This document shows, piece by piece, positions 1 to 9,160 of a stretch of DNA of 64,000 bases. The notes below the pieces were generated by a model, which was given only the letters and a program-made list of their open reading frames with translations, was not told the origin of the DNA and made no database searches. How positions within the stretch are numbered: the first letter of the stretch is position 1; every line of letters starts with the position of its first letter. The DNA is taken from contig NZ_JAXOJT010000002.1 in NCBI RefSeq assembly GCF_036663835.1, forward strand, positions 496,001 through 560,000, in the 5' to 3' direction. The position numbers were made by a program, and so were the translations under genes. This DNA is from Sphingomonas sp. LT1P40. GTDB taxonomy: Bacteria > Pseudomonadota > Alphaproteobacteria > Sphingomonadales > Sphingomonadaceae.

Positions 1-406
1 CCGGCGTCTTGCGCTCGCCAAAGCCATAGACGTCGTGCCCGCTGGCCTTGAGTTGCATGACGAGCGGGGTGAAATCGGCATCGCTCGATGCGATGCAATA
101 GGCGTGCGGCTTTTGCGTGTAGAGCAATTCCATCGCGTCGATGACAAGGGCAATGTCGGTCGCGTTCTTGCCCGCCGAATAGCTGAATTGTTGAATCGGC
201 CGGATTGCGAAGCTGTGCAGCTTGTCGCGCCACCCCTTCAGTCCGGCACTCGCCCAGTCGCCATAGGCGCGGCGGATGTTGGCGGTGCCATATTTCGACA
301 ATTCGGCAAGGATCGCAGCAATCTTGGTGTGCGAAACATTGTCGGCGTCGATCAGCAGGGCGATCCTGCGGTCGGACGTCAAGCTCAGCGAGGGATCAGT
401 GCTCAT
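1..406 (-). CDS. NYN-domain (LabA/DUF88-like) protein, 3' end missing
   Basis: The minus strand is open from an ATG at 406 to the window edge, about 135 codons with no stop, so the C-terminus is cut off. The product starts MSTDPSLSLTSDRRIALLID and goes on to an ADN motif, then a conserved segment with DIALVIDAMELLY and SSDADFTPLV. The LIDADN start and the SSDADF motif carry the acidic residues expected of the NYN fold, a PIN-like ribonuclease family, so an RNase role is inferred from family knowledge. The overlapping plus-strand open frames here are shadows. It is followed at its 5' side by the flagellin terminator and appears to be a single gene. Confidence 0.85.
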   Translation of the reverse strand, partial: MSTDPSLSLTSDRRIALLIDADNVSHTKIAAILAELSKYGTANIRRAYGDWASAGLKGWRDKLHSFAIRPIQQFSYSAGKNATDIALVIDAMELLYTQKPHAYCIASSDADFTPLVMQLKASGHDVYGFGERKTP

Positions 407-478
407 GCAGTCTTGTGAGACCGATCGCGCCCGGACGCAACGATTGCGCCAACGGCGGTTTGCCGCGCGAACGAAAAA

Positions 479-504
479 CCCCGGTGGTCTTGCGACCACC
501 GGGG
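479..504 (-). terminator. Rho-independent terminator of the flagellin gene
   Basis: A perfect 11-bp stem (479-489 with 494-504) encloses the 4-base loop ttgc. Read on the minus strand, the hairpin is followed by ggttttt, the classic T-run. It lies about 80 bases past the flagellin stop codon and so ends that transcript. Confidence 0.9.
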
Positions 505-583
505 CTCCTCGCATGCCCTCCAATGAAGGAGGGTGACCGGCCGTGGTGCCTGTCAGGGGGGTGACACCCCGACCGGCACACGC

Positions 584-2050
584 TTAGCGAAGCAGCGAAA
601 GAACGCCCTGCTGCGACTGGTTGGCCTGGGCCAGCATCGCGGTCGACGCCTGGCTCAGGATCTGGGCCTTGGCGAGCGCCGTCGTTTCCGCCGAGAAATC
701 GGTATCCTCGATGCGGCTGCGGGCCTCGTTCAGGTTGGTGGTCGTCGTCGACATGTTGGCAACGGTCGATTCGAGGCGGTTCTGAACCGCACCGAGGTCG
801 CCGCGACCGGCCGAGATCGAGGTCAGTGCGGCGTCGATCACAGCAAGCGCTGCCGAAGCATCGTCCTGCGTTGCGATCGACAGGTCCGAACCGGCTGCCG
901 TCGTTGCGGTCATGCCGACGCTGGCCAGTGCCGCGGTCTCACCCTCGACCATCACGGTCTTGCCCGAAGCGGCAGACAGCGTGATCTGGTTCTGCGCGAC
1001 GGTGGAGTCCTCGCCTTCCTCGAACGTGACGTCGGCAGTGGCGCCTTCGGCACGAACCGTGACCTTCTCGATGTCGTCTTCAGCCGCGAAGTTGATCACG
1101 ACGTCGGCCGCGCTGGTCAGCACGATGGCCGTGCCCGCTTCGTTGAGCGCCGCGGTCACGCCGCTGTCGGTCGTCGTCTCGTTGATCGCGTCAACCAGCA
1201 GCGCCAGGTCGTAACCTGCCTCGATGCCGGCATCTTCGTCTTCTTCGACAACGCCTGCGGCCAGATCGATGTCTTCGCCACCGATGCTGATCGTGCCGGT
1301 CATGGTTTCGTCGGCACCGACCAGCGACAGCGTCAGCTTTGTCGAGGCGGCTGCGGTAACGCCGGATTCACCCGTTACGGCGTTGATCGCGGTCACCTTG
1401 TCGGCGATCGCCGAGCTGGCATCGCCGCTGCTGTCGACGCTGGCGCCGACCCAGGTGCCGTTGATCTGCAGCTGGTTCTTCTCGAAGCCGGTGGCCGTAC
1501 CCGTCAGGGTGCCGGTCGCGGTCTGCTCTGCGCCCGAGCGCAGGCCCAGCTTTGCAGCCGAGGTGTTGAGCATCGACATCGTGATGGTTTCACCAGCGTT
1601 GATGCCGGTCTGCAGCTTGACGTCACCCGTCTTGCCGTCGAGCAGCGCGACGCCGTTGAAGTTCGAGGTTTTCGAGATGTTGCCGACTTCGGCAATCAGC
1701 TGGGTCATTTCAGCCTGCAGCGTCGAGCGATCGCTGGTGCCCAGCGTGCCGTTCGATGCCTGGGTGCCGAGCTCCTTCATGCGCTGAAGCATGTTGGTGA
1801 CTTCACCGAGTGCGCCTTCTGCGGTCTGCGCCAGGCTGATGCCGTCATTGGCGTTGCGCATGGCGACGGCCATGCTCTTGACCTGGCTGGTCATGCGGCT
1901 GGCGATGGCGAGGCCAGCGGCATCGTCCTTCGCGCTGTTGATGCGCTTGCCGGTCGACAGGCGTTCCATCGACGTCTGCAACGCCGAAGAGGCGCTGGAC
2001 GACGCGTTCGCGGCACGAAGGCTCGCGATGTTGGTTCCGATAACAGTCAT
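584..2050 (-). CDS. fliC: Flagellin
   Basis: 488 residues forming the flagellar filament subunit. The N-terminus (about 1-140) carries the conserved D0/D1 signature, with [17 protein letters not shown] and [12 protein letters not shown]. The C-terminus has the matching helix, [20 protein letters not shown], and ends in LSLLR. The middle (about 170-400) is a variable, acidic, Thr/Ala-rich surface domain. It is transcribed away from the rest of the cluster and has its own terminator. Flagellin is normally a late gene under sigma-28 or sigma-54, but I could not find a convincing promoter match in the upstream 240 bases. Confidence 0.97.
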   Translation of the reverse strand: MTVIGTNIASLRAANASSSASSALQTSMERLSTGKRINSAKDDAAGLAIASRMTSQVKSMAVAMRNANDGISLAQTAEGALGEVTNMLQRMKELGTQASNGTLGTSDRSTLQAEMTQLIAEVGNISKTSNFNGVALLDGKTGDVKLQTGINAGETITMSMLNTSAAKLGLRSGAEQTATGTLTGTATGFEKNQLQINGTWVGASVDSSGDASSAIADKVTAINAVTGESGVTAAASTKLTLSLVGADETMTGTISIGGEDIDLAAGVVEEDEDAGIEAGYDLALLVDAINETTTDSGVTAALNEAGTAIVLTSAADVVINFAAEDDIEKVTVRAEGATADVTFEEGEDSTVAQNQITLSAASGKTVMVEGETAALASVGMTATTAAGSDLSIATQDDASAALAVIDAALTSISAGRGDLGAVQNRLESTVANMSTTTTNLNEARSRIEDTDFSAETTALAKAQILSQASTAMLAQANQSQQGVLSLLR

Positions 2051-2293
2051 GTGCGTTCTCCGTTCAGTCCAAAGCGTCTCCGATTACCCCCCTGAATGCG
2101 AAGGAGCCCGAGCCGCCAATGGGGTGAACGGCAGGCTGAGCGCGGGATTAAGTAGTTTTATTTGCCCTGTTCACGCGCGTGCGTGGGAGCGCGCGCGGCA
2201 AATAGGAGCCGAAGCGGCGCATTTTTGCCGGATGGTTTACCGATCGTTTACCATCAATACCGCAATTACCCTTGCAACAGGGGGTTCTTTCGA
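2051..2293. promoter_or_regulatory. Divergent intergenic region between flagellin and the flagellar activator
   Basis: This 243-bp gap separates two divergent flagellar genes and must hold promoters for both. I see an AT-richer tract at 2149-2165, an alternating g/c stretch around 2175-2200 and two gtttacc-like words around 2235-2251. I searched by eye for a sigma-54 pair (TGGC with TTGC at the right spacing) and for sigma-28 (TAAA plus GCCGATAA) and found neither convincingly. The promoters remain unplaced. Confidence 0.4.
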
Positions 2294-3538
2294 ATGCAGA
2301 CGATCTTTCCGTCAGCGGCGGTGCTGCGCCAAAACTATGCGCTGGTCTCGGCGCTCAGGGCGCAGGGCTTCACGATCGGCGCGGCCGACAAGGTGAAGCC
2401 GATGCCCGGCGACCTGTTCATGATCGTCGAGGGCGAAGCTCCACCGGTATCCGCCCGCACATTGGTGCTGGCCGACGGGCCGGTCGCTGCAATCCCCTTT
2501 CATGACGGCAATCCGGCCCGCCTGACCTTTGGGTCGGACGACGCGGCGGTCGCCAGCGGCTTTGCCAGCGCGATGCTGCGCGGCGCGCATGCCCCGGTCG
2601 CGTCGGACCCCGAGAGCCTCGCGCTTTATGCCTTGGCCGAGCGGGTGGCGGTGGCGGACATCACTGTGCTTATCAACGGGCCCACCGGCACCGGCAAGGA
2701 AGTGCTGGCGAAGGCTATCCACAACATTTCCGCGCGCCGCGACGGTCCGTTCATCGCGGTCAATTGCGCGGCGTTACCCGAGACGATGCTGGAAGCCCTG
2801 CTGTTCGGCCACCAGAAGGGCGCGTTCACCGGCGCGAGCGCGGCGGGCGAAGGCTTTTTTCGCGCCGCGAACGGCGGCACACTGTTGCTCGACGAAGTCG
2901 CCGAAATGCCGCTCGGCCTTCAGGCCAAGCTGCTGCGCGCCTTGCAGGAACGCGAAGTCGTGCCGATCGGTGCGACGGCGGCGGAAAAGATCGACGTTCG
3001 CGTTATCGCCTGCGCCAACCGCGATTTGCAGACCGAAGTGGCAGAAGGCCGGTTTCGCGCTGATCTTTATTACCGCCTGTCGGTTTTTCCGCTGTCGACC
3101 AAGCCATTGTGCGATCGCCCCGGCGATGTCGCTGCGCTGGCCCCGGCGATGGTGTTGCGCCACGCGGGCAGCCGAACACGCCTGCCTTGGGTGACGCGTG
3201 AGGCGCTGGCGGTGCTGCAGTCGCATGACTGGCCGGGCAATGTCCGCGAGCTGGAGAATGTGATCCAGCGTGCGCTGTTGCTCTGCCCGGGTGAGGCGAT
3301 CACGCCCGATCATCTGATCTTCGACCGTGCGCCGGCCATGCTGCAACAGGCAGAGGGGACGCTCAGCAACATCGTCCAGCTCAGTGAATTCGCGGCGATC
3401 CGTGAGACGCTGGCGGCATGCGGCGGCAGCCGGATCGAGACTGCCAAACGTCTGGGCATTTCGGAGCGCACCCTGCGCTACCGGCTGGCCCGAGCGCGCG
3501 AGCAGGGTGAAGACATCACGCGGAGAATCAGCGCATGA
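2294..3538 (+). CDS. Sigma-54-dependent flagellar transcription activator (FlbD/FleQ-like)
   Basis: 414 residues from ATG 2294. The order is a short non-receiver N-terminus (about 1-95), a AAA+ sigma-54-interacting domain and a C-terminal Fis-type helix-turn-helix (about 365-405, with RIETAKRLGISERTLRYRL). Walker A is GPTGTGKE at residues 129-136, where many relatives have GESGTGKE. The GAFTGA loop that contacts sigma-54 is intact, and Walker B reads LLLDE. No phosphorylatable receiver domain is present, so activity is probably set by partner proteins. It overlaps fliE by 4 bases (ATGA), which ties it to the operon; by analogy with FlbD/FleQ it should switch on later flagellar genes. A longer open frame extends upstream to 2162 but looks unlike protein. 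Confidence 0.9.
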   Translation: MQTIFPSAAVLRQNYALVSALRAQGFTIGAADKVKPMPGDLFMIVEGEAPPVSARTLVLADGPVAAIPFHDGNPARLTFGSDDAAVASGFASAMLRGAHAPVASDPESLALYALAERVAVADITVLINGPTGTGKEVLAKAIHNISARRDGPFIAVNCAALPETMLEALLFGHQKGAFTGASAAGEGFFRAANGGTLLLDEVAEMPLGLQAKLLRALQEREVVPIGATAAEKIDVRVIACANRDLQTEVAEGRFRADLYYRLSVFPLSTKPLCDRPGDVAALAPAMVLRHAGSRTRLPWVTREALAVLQSHDWPGNVRELENVIQRALLLCPGEAITPDHLIFDRAPAMLQQAEGTLSNIVQLSEFAAIRETLAACGGSRIETAKRLGISERTLRYRLARAREQGEDITRRISA

Positions 3539-3897
3539 GCATCGGTGCAATTGGCGGTGCGGGCGGGGGCGGCATCGACCGCGTCATGCAACTGCGTGCC
3601 CAGATCCTGGAACGCAACGAAGCGCTGCAACGCGCGACCACCGGCGCAGCCGCTCCGGCTGCGCAACCCGCAGGTCCGACCAGCTTCGCCGATACGCTGG
3701 AGACCGCGCTCAAGCAGGTCAACGGCGCGCAGGCCAAGGCCGGCGATCTGTCCGCGGCCTATGAGCGCGGCGAAACGGTGGACATCGCCAAGGTGATGCT
3801 CGCCCGCCAGGAAGCGTCGGTCGGGTTCGAAGCGACGCTGCAGGTCCGCAACAAGCTGCTGACCGCCTATCGTGACATCATGAGCATGCCGGTCTGA
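3535..3897 (+). CDS. fliE: Flagellar hook-basal body protein FliE
   Basis: 120 residues. FliE is the small export-apparatus/MS-ring to rod adaptor. The hallmark C-terminal half is present: SFADTLETALKQVN, then the region with GETVDIAKVMLARQEASVGFE, LQVRNKLLTAYRDIMSMPV at the very end. The N-terminus is Gly- and Ala-rich. It begins inside the stop of the upstream activator gene and ends 2 bases before fliF, consistent with translational coupling. Confidence 0.95.
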   Translation: MSIGAIGGAGGGGIDRVMQLRAQILERNEALQRATTGAAAPAAQPAGPTSFADTLETALKQVNGAQAKAGDLSAAYERGETVDIAKVMLARQEASVGFEATLQVRNKLLTAYRDIMSMPV

Positions 3898-3899
3898 CC

Positions 3900-5555
3900 A
3901 TGAACAATAATCTTTCCATCTCCGACGCCCCTGCCGCACCGGCACAGGGCTTTTCCAATCCGCTGAAACAGGCCGGGTCGTTTCTGTCCCAGCCGGCGGT
4001 CAAGCGCAGTCTGCCGATGATCTTCATGATCGGTCTGATCGGTGCTGCCGCACTGGCATGGGCGGCGATGTCCACCCCGCCGCAGCGGGTGCTGTTCGCT
4101 TCCCTGCCCGAAAGCGACAAGGCGGCGGTGGCCGACGCGTTGTCCGCTGCGAGTATCGTCAACCGCATCGACGGTGCCGGTTCGATCACGGTCAACGAGG
4201 ATGATTATCACAAGGCACGGATGCTGCTCGCCGGGCAGGACCTGCCCAAAGCGGCACCGGGCGGCTATGCGCTGCTCGACCAGCTGCCAATGGGTGTGTC
4301 GCGCGCGGTCGAGGGCGAACGGCTGCGCCAGGCACGCGAGACCGAGCTGGCGCGTTCGATCAGCGAAATCGATACGGTCGCGGTCGCCCGCGTGCATCTT
4401 GCTACCCCCGAAGCCACGGTGTTCGTGCGCGACAAGTCCGAGCCGTCGGCATCGGTGATCGTCACGCTGGAACAGGGCCGCACCTTGTCGGAGGCGCAGG
4501 TGCGCTCGATCGTCAACCTCGTCGCATCGTCGGTGCCGGGGATGAAGCCCGAATCGGTGACGATCGTCGATCAGGCGGGTGCGCTCCTCAGCAAATCCGG
4601 CACCGATGGCGCTGCCGGCGATGCCCGCATCGACCTGCAACGCCGGGTCGAGGACAAATATCGCCAGCAGCTGGTGCAATTGCTCACGCCGTTGCTGGGT
4701 GCAGGCAATTTCAGCGCCGAAGTGCAGGCCGAGGTCGATCTGGACGAAACTCAGGCGACGCGCGAAAGCTATGACAAGACGGGTGCCGTGGTGCGTGCCG
4801 AACAGGGCAACTGGACCGGTGCGCCGCGCGATGCCGCCGGTGCGCCCGGCGGTATTCCCGGCGCGCTGTCCAATGTCGCGCCGCCGGCGGCAACCGTCGG
4901 CACACCGCCGGCGGAGGGGGCTGCGCCCGTACCCGGCCAGCCTGCGGCCCCGGTAGCGGTGCAGGGGATGAAGCAGAGCGACAGCTTCACCCGCAGCTAT
5001 GACAATGCCAAGGAAATCTCGGTCACGCGCGCCGCACCCGGCGGGATCAAGCGATTGTCGGTGGCCGTGCTGATGCGCGAAGAGCCGGGCAAGCCGCGCG
5101 GGCAGGTCGAAATCCGGCAGATCGACGGGCTGGTAAAGGCGGCCGTCGGCTTCAACCCGGCGCGTCAGGATCAGGTGACGGTCGTCAGCCGCAAGTTCAG
5201 CGCGGCGTCCGACGTCGCCGAGACCGGCACGCCATTCTACGAATCGGGCTGGTTTGCGATGATCGCGCGCAATGTGACGGCGGTGGTGATCGCGCTACTC
5301 GTCCTGCTGCTGGGCGTCCGTCCGCTAGCCAAGGCGTTGCTCAAGAAGCGCGACGACAGCGCGCGCGGCGGATCGCTGCCGATGGGCGTGCCGGATGGCG
5401 TCGCCATGCCGACCCCGGTCAGCGCCGAGATGCTGGGCGCTGGCGGCGTATCGCTGGGTGACCGGGTTGGGCTGGTGCGCGACTTCACCCGCGACAATCC
5501 CGCGCGTGCCGCCCTTGCGGTGCGCGACATGATAAAGACGGAGGGCAAGTCGTGA
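3900..5555 (+). CDS. fliF: Flagellar MS-ring protein FliF
   Basis: 551 residues, the usual FliF length. FliF oligomerises in the inner membrane as the MS ring on which switch and export gate assemble. One transmembrane segment lies near residues 40-60 and a second near 455-475. Between them are the ring-building YscJ/FliF domain (with LYLG-equivalent regions and RVHLATPEATVFVRD) and a Pro/Ala/Gly-rich linker around residues 310-355. The cytoplasmic tail carries the FliG-binding end, with DRVGLVRDFTRDNPARAALAVRDMI. The stop overlaps the GTG start of fliG by 4 bases. Confidence 0.97.
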   Translation: MNNNLSISDAPAAPAQGFSNPLKQAGSFLSQPAVKRSLPMIFMIGLIGAAALAWAAMSTPPQRVLFASLPESDKAAVADALSAASIVNRIDGAGSITVNEDDYHKARMLLAGQDLPKAAPGGYALLDQLPMGVSRAVEGERLRQARETELARSISEIDTVAVARVHLATPEATVFVRDKSEPSASVIVTLEQGRTLSEAQVRSIVNLVASSVPGMKPESVTIVDQAGALLSKSGTDGAAGDARIDLQRRVEDKYRQQLVQLLTPLLGAGNFSAEVQAEVDLDETQATRESYDKTGAVVRAEQGNWTGAPRDAAGAPGGIPGALSNVAPPAATVGTPPAEGAAPVPGQPAAPVAVQGMKQSDSFTRSYDNAKEISVTRAAPGGIKRLSVAVLMREEPGKPRGQVEIRQIDGLVKAAVGFNPARQDQVTVVSRKFSAASDVAETGTPFYESGWFAMIARNVTAVVIALLVLLLGVRPLAKALLKKRDDSARGGSLPMGVPDGVAMPTPVSAEMLGAGGVSLGDRVGLVRDFTRDNPARAALAVRDMIKTEGKS

Positions 5556-6562
5556 ACGCGCCCCGTAACTTTACCGGCGTCGAACGCGCCGCCGTGCTGA
5601 TGATGGTGGTCGGCGACGAAGAAGCCGCCGCGATCCTGCAAAAGCTCGATCCCGAAGAGGTCCGCCAACTCGGCACCGCCATGATGAGCGTCGCCGATGT
5701 CAGCGAATGGGAAATGGGGCAGGTGCTCGACGATTTTACGGGGCGGGCGCAGGAGCGCAGCGCGATCCAGTTCGATCCGCGGCCCAAGCTGGAATCGGTG
5801 GTGACCATGGCGCTGGGGCCGGAGCGTGCGGGCAATGTCCTTGCCCGCATCCTGCCGCCGCAGCCGTCCGAATCGATCGCGATGCTCGCCTGGATGGACG
5901 CCAACGAGATCGCGGCGATGCTGAGCGAGGAACATCCGCAGATCGCCGCCGTGCTGCTGGCGCATCTCGAATCGGCGACCGCCGCGCAAGTTCTGGAAAT
6001 GCTGCCCGAGGCGATTCAGCCGCAGGTGCTGCGCCGCGTCGCCAAGCTCGGCCCGGTCACGCCTGACGCGATCGCCACGTTAACCGCCTTGCTCGAACGC
6101 CATGCCACGCAACCGCGTCGCGTCGCCGGATTGCAGATGGGCGGCACGCGCGAGGCGGCAAAAATCATGTCGTCGGCGCGGAAAATCACCGAGCAGAAGG
6201 TGATGCCCAAGCTGGCCAAGCTCGACCGCGAAGTCGCCAGGGCGATCGAAGAGGCGATGTTCGTCTTCGACAATCTGCTCGAGCTCGACGACAAAAATAT
6301 GGGGACGTTGCTCCGCAACATCGAAAGCGACGTGCTGGTCCGTAGCCTGAAGGGCGTGGACGAGAATGCGCGCAACCGGTTCCTCGCCTGCATGTCCAGC
6401 CGCGCCGCCGACACGATCCGCGACGAGATGGAAGCACGCGGCCCAATGAAGCTGGCCGAAGTGCTGGAGGCGCAGAAGGTGATGATCGGAATCGCGCGTC
6501 AGCTGGTGAAGGATGGCACGATCACTATGCCGGGCGGCGGGGGCGACGACGATTATGTCTGA
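5552..6562 (+). CDS. fliG: Flagellar motor switch protein FliG
   Basis: 336 residues starting with GTG. FliG sits on the MS ring, contacts the stator and passes torque. The middle-domain EHPQIAAVLLAHL motif, the LP-E-QPQVLRRVAKLG segment and the charged torque helix near the C-terminus (RNIESDVLVRSLKGVDENARNRFLACMSSRAAD, shown here in part) are all recognisable. It overlaps both neighbours: the start lies in the fliF stop and the stop overlaps the fliH start. Confidence 0.97.
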   Translation: MNAPRNFTGVERAAVLMMVVGDEEAAAILQKLDPEEVRQLGTAMMSVADVSEWEMGQVLDDFTGRAQERSAIQFDPRPKLESVVTMALGPERAGNVLARILPPQPSESIAMLAWMDANEIAAMLSEEHPQIAAVLLAHLESATAAQVLEMLPEAIQPQVLRRVAKLGPVTPDAIATLTALLERHATQPRRVAGLQMGGTREAAKIMSSARKITEQKVMPKLAKLDREVARAIEEAMFVFDNLLELDDKNMGTLLRNIESDVLVRSLKGVDENARNRFLACMSSRAADTIRDEMEARGPMKLAEVLEAQKVMIGIARQLVKDGTITMPGGGGDDDYV

Positions 6563-7262
6563 TTTTATCCCCGGCATGTCGTCGCGCGGCGCCGGGATTG
6601 CCGAGGCGCTGCAGCGCGCCTTTGCACCGCCCGAAGGGTTCGCGCCGCGCGAGGTTCGCCCGCGCGAGGCGGCGGCGAGCCCCAAGCATTTCAGTCCGGC
6701 CGAGCCGGGGCACAAACCGACCGAGGGTTGGGATCCGTTCGATCCCGAACCGGCACCGCCTGTTCGGGAGTTTGTCGATCCGGTCGTAGCGGCGCATGCG
6801 GCCGGCTATGCCGAGGGGCTGGCAGCTGCGCGAGCGGAAGCCGAAAGTGCCGCGGCGCAACAGGCTGCCTTGCTCGAACAGGTCAGCGACGCCCTATCGA
6901 AGGGCGCACATTTCGACCGCGAACGCATGGCCGGACATTTGCGCCAGACCGTGCTGCATCTGGTCCAGCGGATGATCGGCGACGCCGGGATCGCGCCCGA
7001 TGTGCTTGCGGCGCGGATCGAGGCGGCGACCGACATGCTCGCCGACAGCGCCGAATCGGCGATCCTGCGGCTGCACCCCGACGATGTCGCGCTGATCGAG
7101 GGGCATCTGCCCAAGACGGTGTTCCCCGTCGCCGACCCGCATGTCGCGCGCGGTGGCTTTGTCATCGAAAGCGCTTCGACCATTATCGAAGATGGCCCCG
7201 ATCTGTGGATCGAACAGCTCGCCGCCGCGATCGACCGCATCCCGATTCCGCCTGCAATTTAA
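6555..7262 (+). CDS. fliH: Flagellar assembly protein FliH
   Basis: 235 residues from ATG 6555 (MSDFIPGMSSRG), which overlaps the last codons of fliG. FliH is the peripheral-stalk-like regulator of the export ATPase FliI. The N-terminus is Pro-rich and poorly conserved; an Ala/Glu-rich helical region (about 85-125) leads to the conserved C-terminal domain with RLHPDDVALIEGHL and GGFVIESASTIIEDGPDLWIEQL. The same layout occurs in type III secretion HrpE/YscL proteins. A longer open frame to 6513 duplicates fliG sequence and is not used. Confidence 0.93.
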   Translation: MSDFIPGMSSRGAGIAEALQRAFAPPEGFAPREVRPREAAASPKHFSPAEPGHKPTEGWDPFDPEPAPPVREFVDPVVAAHAAGYAEGLAAARAEAESAAAQQAALLEQVSDALSKGAHFDRERMAGHLRQTVLHLVQRMIGDAGIAPDVLAARIEAATDMLADSAESAILRLHPDDVALIEGHLPKTVFPVADPHVARGGFVIESASTIIEDGPDLWIEQLAAAIDRIPIPPAI

Positions 7263-7270
7263 GGGTTTCG

Positions 7271-8599
7271 ATGTTCAACAGCTTTACCGCCGATTACCTC
7301 GACGGCCTTGCCTGCCGCGACTTCGTGGCGCGGCCCAAGGTTTCCGGGCGGCTGTCCTCCTATGACGGGTTGCTGATGGAGGCGGTCGGGCTTTCGCTTC
7401 CGGTCGGCACGGTCTGCGCGATCGGCACCGGTGCCAACCGCATCGAGGCCGAAGTGATCGGCTTTCGCGCCGGTCGCACACTGATGATGAATCTGGGCGG
7501 CCCCGCTGCCCTGCTCCCCAACGCCCCGGTGCGCCCGATCGGCCCGCCGGGTGAAGCCGAAGTCGGTTCGGCGATGCTGGGTCGCGTGGTCGATGGATCG
7601 GGCAAGCCGATCGACGGCCTTGGCCCCATTCGCGGCGCGGGCAAATGGCCGCTGGCGGGCAAGATCCAGTCGCCGCTCGACCGCGGGCGCGTGCTGCAGC
7701 CGATGGATGTCGGGGTGCGTGCGATCAACGGGCTGCTGACCATCGGTCAGGGGCAGCGCGTCGGCATCATGGCCGGCTCCGGCGTCGGCAAATCGGTGCT
7801 GCTTGGCATGATGGTCCGCGCGGCCGAGGCCGATGTGGTGGTCATCGGGCTGATCGGCGAGCGTAGCCGCGAGGTTTCGGACTTTCTGGAGACCAAGGTC
7901 GCGGGCGAGGCGCGCCAGCGCTCGGTCGTGGTCGCGGTTCCGGCCAACCATTCGCCCGTCCTGCGCATCCGCGGCGCGCTGCGCGCCACGGCGATTGCCG
8001 AGGCGTTTCGCAACGAGGGCAAGAAGGTTCTGCTCATCATGGATTCGCTGACCCGCGTCGCGCATGCCGGTCGCGAGATTGGCCTGGCACTCGGCGAACC
8101 GGCCAGCGCGCGCGGCTATCCGCCAAGTGCCATCGCGATGTTGCCCAGCCTGATCGAGCGCGCGGGTACCGATGTGCATACCGGCGGGTCGATCACCGCC
8201 ATCTATACCGTGCTGGCCGATGGCGACGACGGCAACGATCCGGTCGTCGATTCGGCACGCTCGATCCTCGACGGGCATATCGTGCTGAGCCGTGCGCTGG
8301 CCGAACGCGGGGTCTATCCGGCGATCGACCTGGGACCGTCGGTCAGCCGCGTGATGACCGATATCGCGAGCCGGGAGCATGTCGCCGCCGCGCGCGTGCT
8401 GCGTCGGCATCTGGCGACCTATGAAGAGAATCGCGATCTGGTGCTGATGGGTGCCTATCGCCCCGGTGCCGACCCCGCGATCGACGCGGCCATCGCGTGC
8501 CATGATTCGGTGCTGGATTATATCCGGCAGGCCTATGACGAGACGGTGCCGCTGGACGATGCCGTTGCCGAACTGATCGGCGTGTTCGGCGATGCGTAG
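7271..8599 (+). CDS. fliI: Flagellum-specific export ATPase FliI
   Basis: 442 residues from ATG 7271, with stop at 8599. FliI is the hexameric F1-beta-like ATPase of flagellar export. The P-loop GSGVGKS is at residues 169-175, followed by IGLIGERSREVSDFLE and the catalytic segment VLLIMDSLTRVAHAGREIGLALGEP; the signature PPSAIAMLPSLIERAG and DDGNDPVVDSARSILDGHI confirm the secretion-ATPase subfamily. The open frame continues 5' through fliH in another frame, but only this start gives the normal N-terminus. Confidence 0.97.
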   Translation: MFNSFTADYLDGLACRDFVARPKVSGRLSSYDGLLMEAVGLSLPVGTVCAIGTGANRIEAEVIGFRAGRTLMMNLGGPAALLPNAPVRPIGPPGEAEVGSAMLGRVVDGSGKPIDGLGPIRGAGKWPLAGKIQSPLDRGRVLQPMDVGVRAINGLLTIGQGQRVGIMAGSGVGKSVLLGMMVRAAEADVVVIGLIGERSREVSDFLETKVAGEARQRSVVVAVPANHSPVLRIRGALRATAIAEAFRNEGKKVLLIMDSLTRVAHAGREIGLALGEPASARGYPPSAIAMLPSLIERAGTDVHTGGSITAIYTVLADGDDGNDPVVDSARSILDGHIVLSRALAERGVYPAIDLGPSVSRVMTDIASREHVAAARVLRRHLATYEENRDLVLMGAYRPGADPAIDAAIACHDSVLDYIRQAYDETVPLDDAVAELIGVFGDA

Positions 8600-8610
8600 T
8601 TTGATTGAGG

Positions 8611-8690
8611 CCGCACCGGCCCGCTTCCCCACCCGGCCACCCACAGCGTATTCTGGATGGGTGGCCGGGTGGGGGAGCGGGCCGGTGCGG
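8611..8690. repeat. Long near-perfect palindrome between fliI and fliJ
   Basis: Two 33-base arms (8611-8643 and 8658-8690) are inverted complements with one G-U mismatch and a 14-base loop. The right arm contains the 16-mer at 8670-8685 (tgggggagcgggccgg), which occurs again at 28934-28949 after the TonB receptor gene. This suggests a dispersed palindromic repeat family rather than a site unique to the operon. In RNA it would form a very stable hairpin inside the flagellar message, just before the fliJ ribosome binding region. Confidence 0.85.
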
Positions 8691-8700
8691 GGAACGAAAA

Positions 8701-9132
8701 ATGCCTGAGAAACACGCCAAGAAGCTCAACCGCCTTTTGCGCGTCCGGACGCTTCAGCTAGACATGGTTCGGGCCGACGAAGTCGCGGCGCGTGACAAGG
8801 TTGCTGCCGAGGAGTCGATGCGCGCGCGCATTGCCCAACTTGCCGAAGGGGTGGCACCCGCACCCGCACCGACGCCCGGAAGCGCGACCACGCTGATCGC
8901 GGCGGCGCATTACCGCGAACGCCTGCACCAGTCGGCCTTTGCCGCCGAACGCCGCGTGGCCGAGGCCGAGCGTGGCCTGAATTCCGCGCAAGACGCCACG
9001 CGCGAAGCCAAGCGCGACCAGACCGCGATCGAGAAGTTGCTGGCCCGGGCCGAGGCCAATGTAGCGCGCAAGGCGATGCGTGCGCTGGAAGATATGCCGT
9101 CGGTTCCAAAAAAACGGCACGATCCTTGCTGA
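8701..9132 (+). CDS. fliJ: Flagellar export chaperone FliJ-like protein
   Basis: 143 residues from ATG 8701. FliJ is the coiled-coil stalk that links FliI to the FlhA export gate. Composition fits: almost entirely helical, rich in Arg, Ala and Glu, with two long amphipathic stretches (about 5-45 and 75-130). The family is poorly conserved, so position directly after fliI is the main argument. The open frame upstream of 8701 runs through the palindrome and is not coding. It is separated from fliI by about 100 bases, the largest gap inside this operon. Confidence 0.8.
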   Translation: MPEKHAKKLNRLLRVRTLQLDMVRADEVAARDKVAAEESMRARIAQLAEGVAPAPAPTPGSATTLIAAAHYRERLHQSAFAAERRVAEAERGLNSAQDATREAKRDQTAIEKLLARAEANVARKAMRALEDMPSVPKKRHDPC

Positions 9133-9160
9133 TTACTGGGGAAAGGAGATTTTCCCCGCC

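Noticed and set aside
533..2095. 520-residue plus-strand open frame opposite flagellin
   Set aside because: Shadow of the flagellin gene; Arg/Asp/His-rich product without domain, and the minus strand is clearly flagellin with its own terminator.
2051..2293. Sigma-54 or sigma-28 promoter for flagellin or the activator
   Set aside because: No pair of boxes at correct spacing by eye on either strand.
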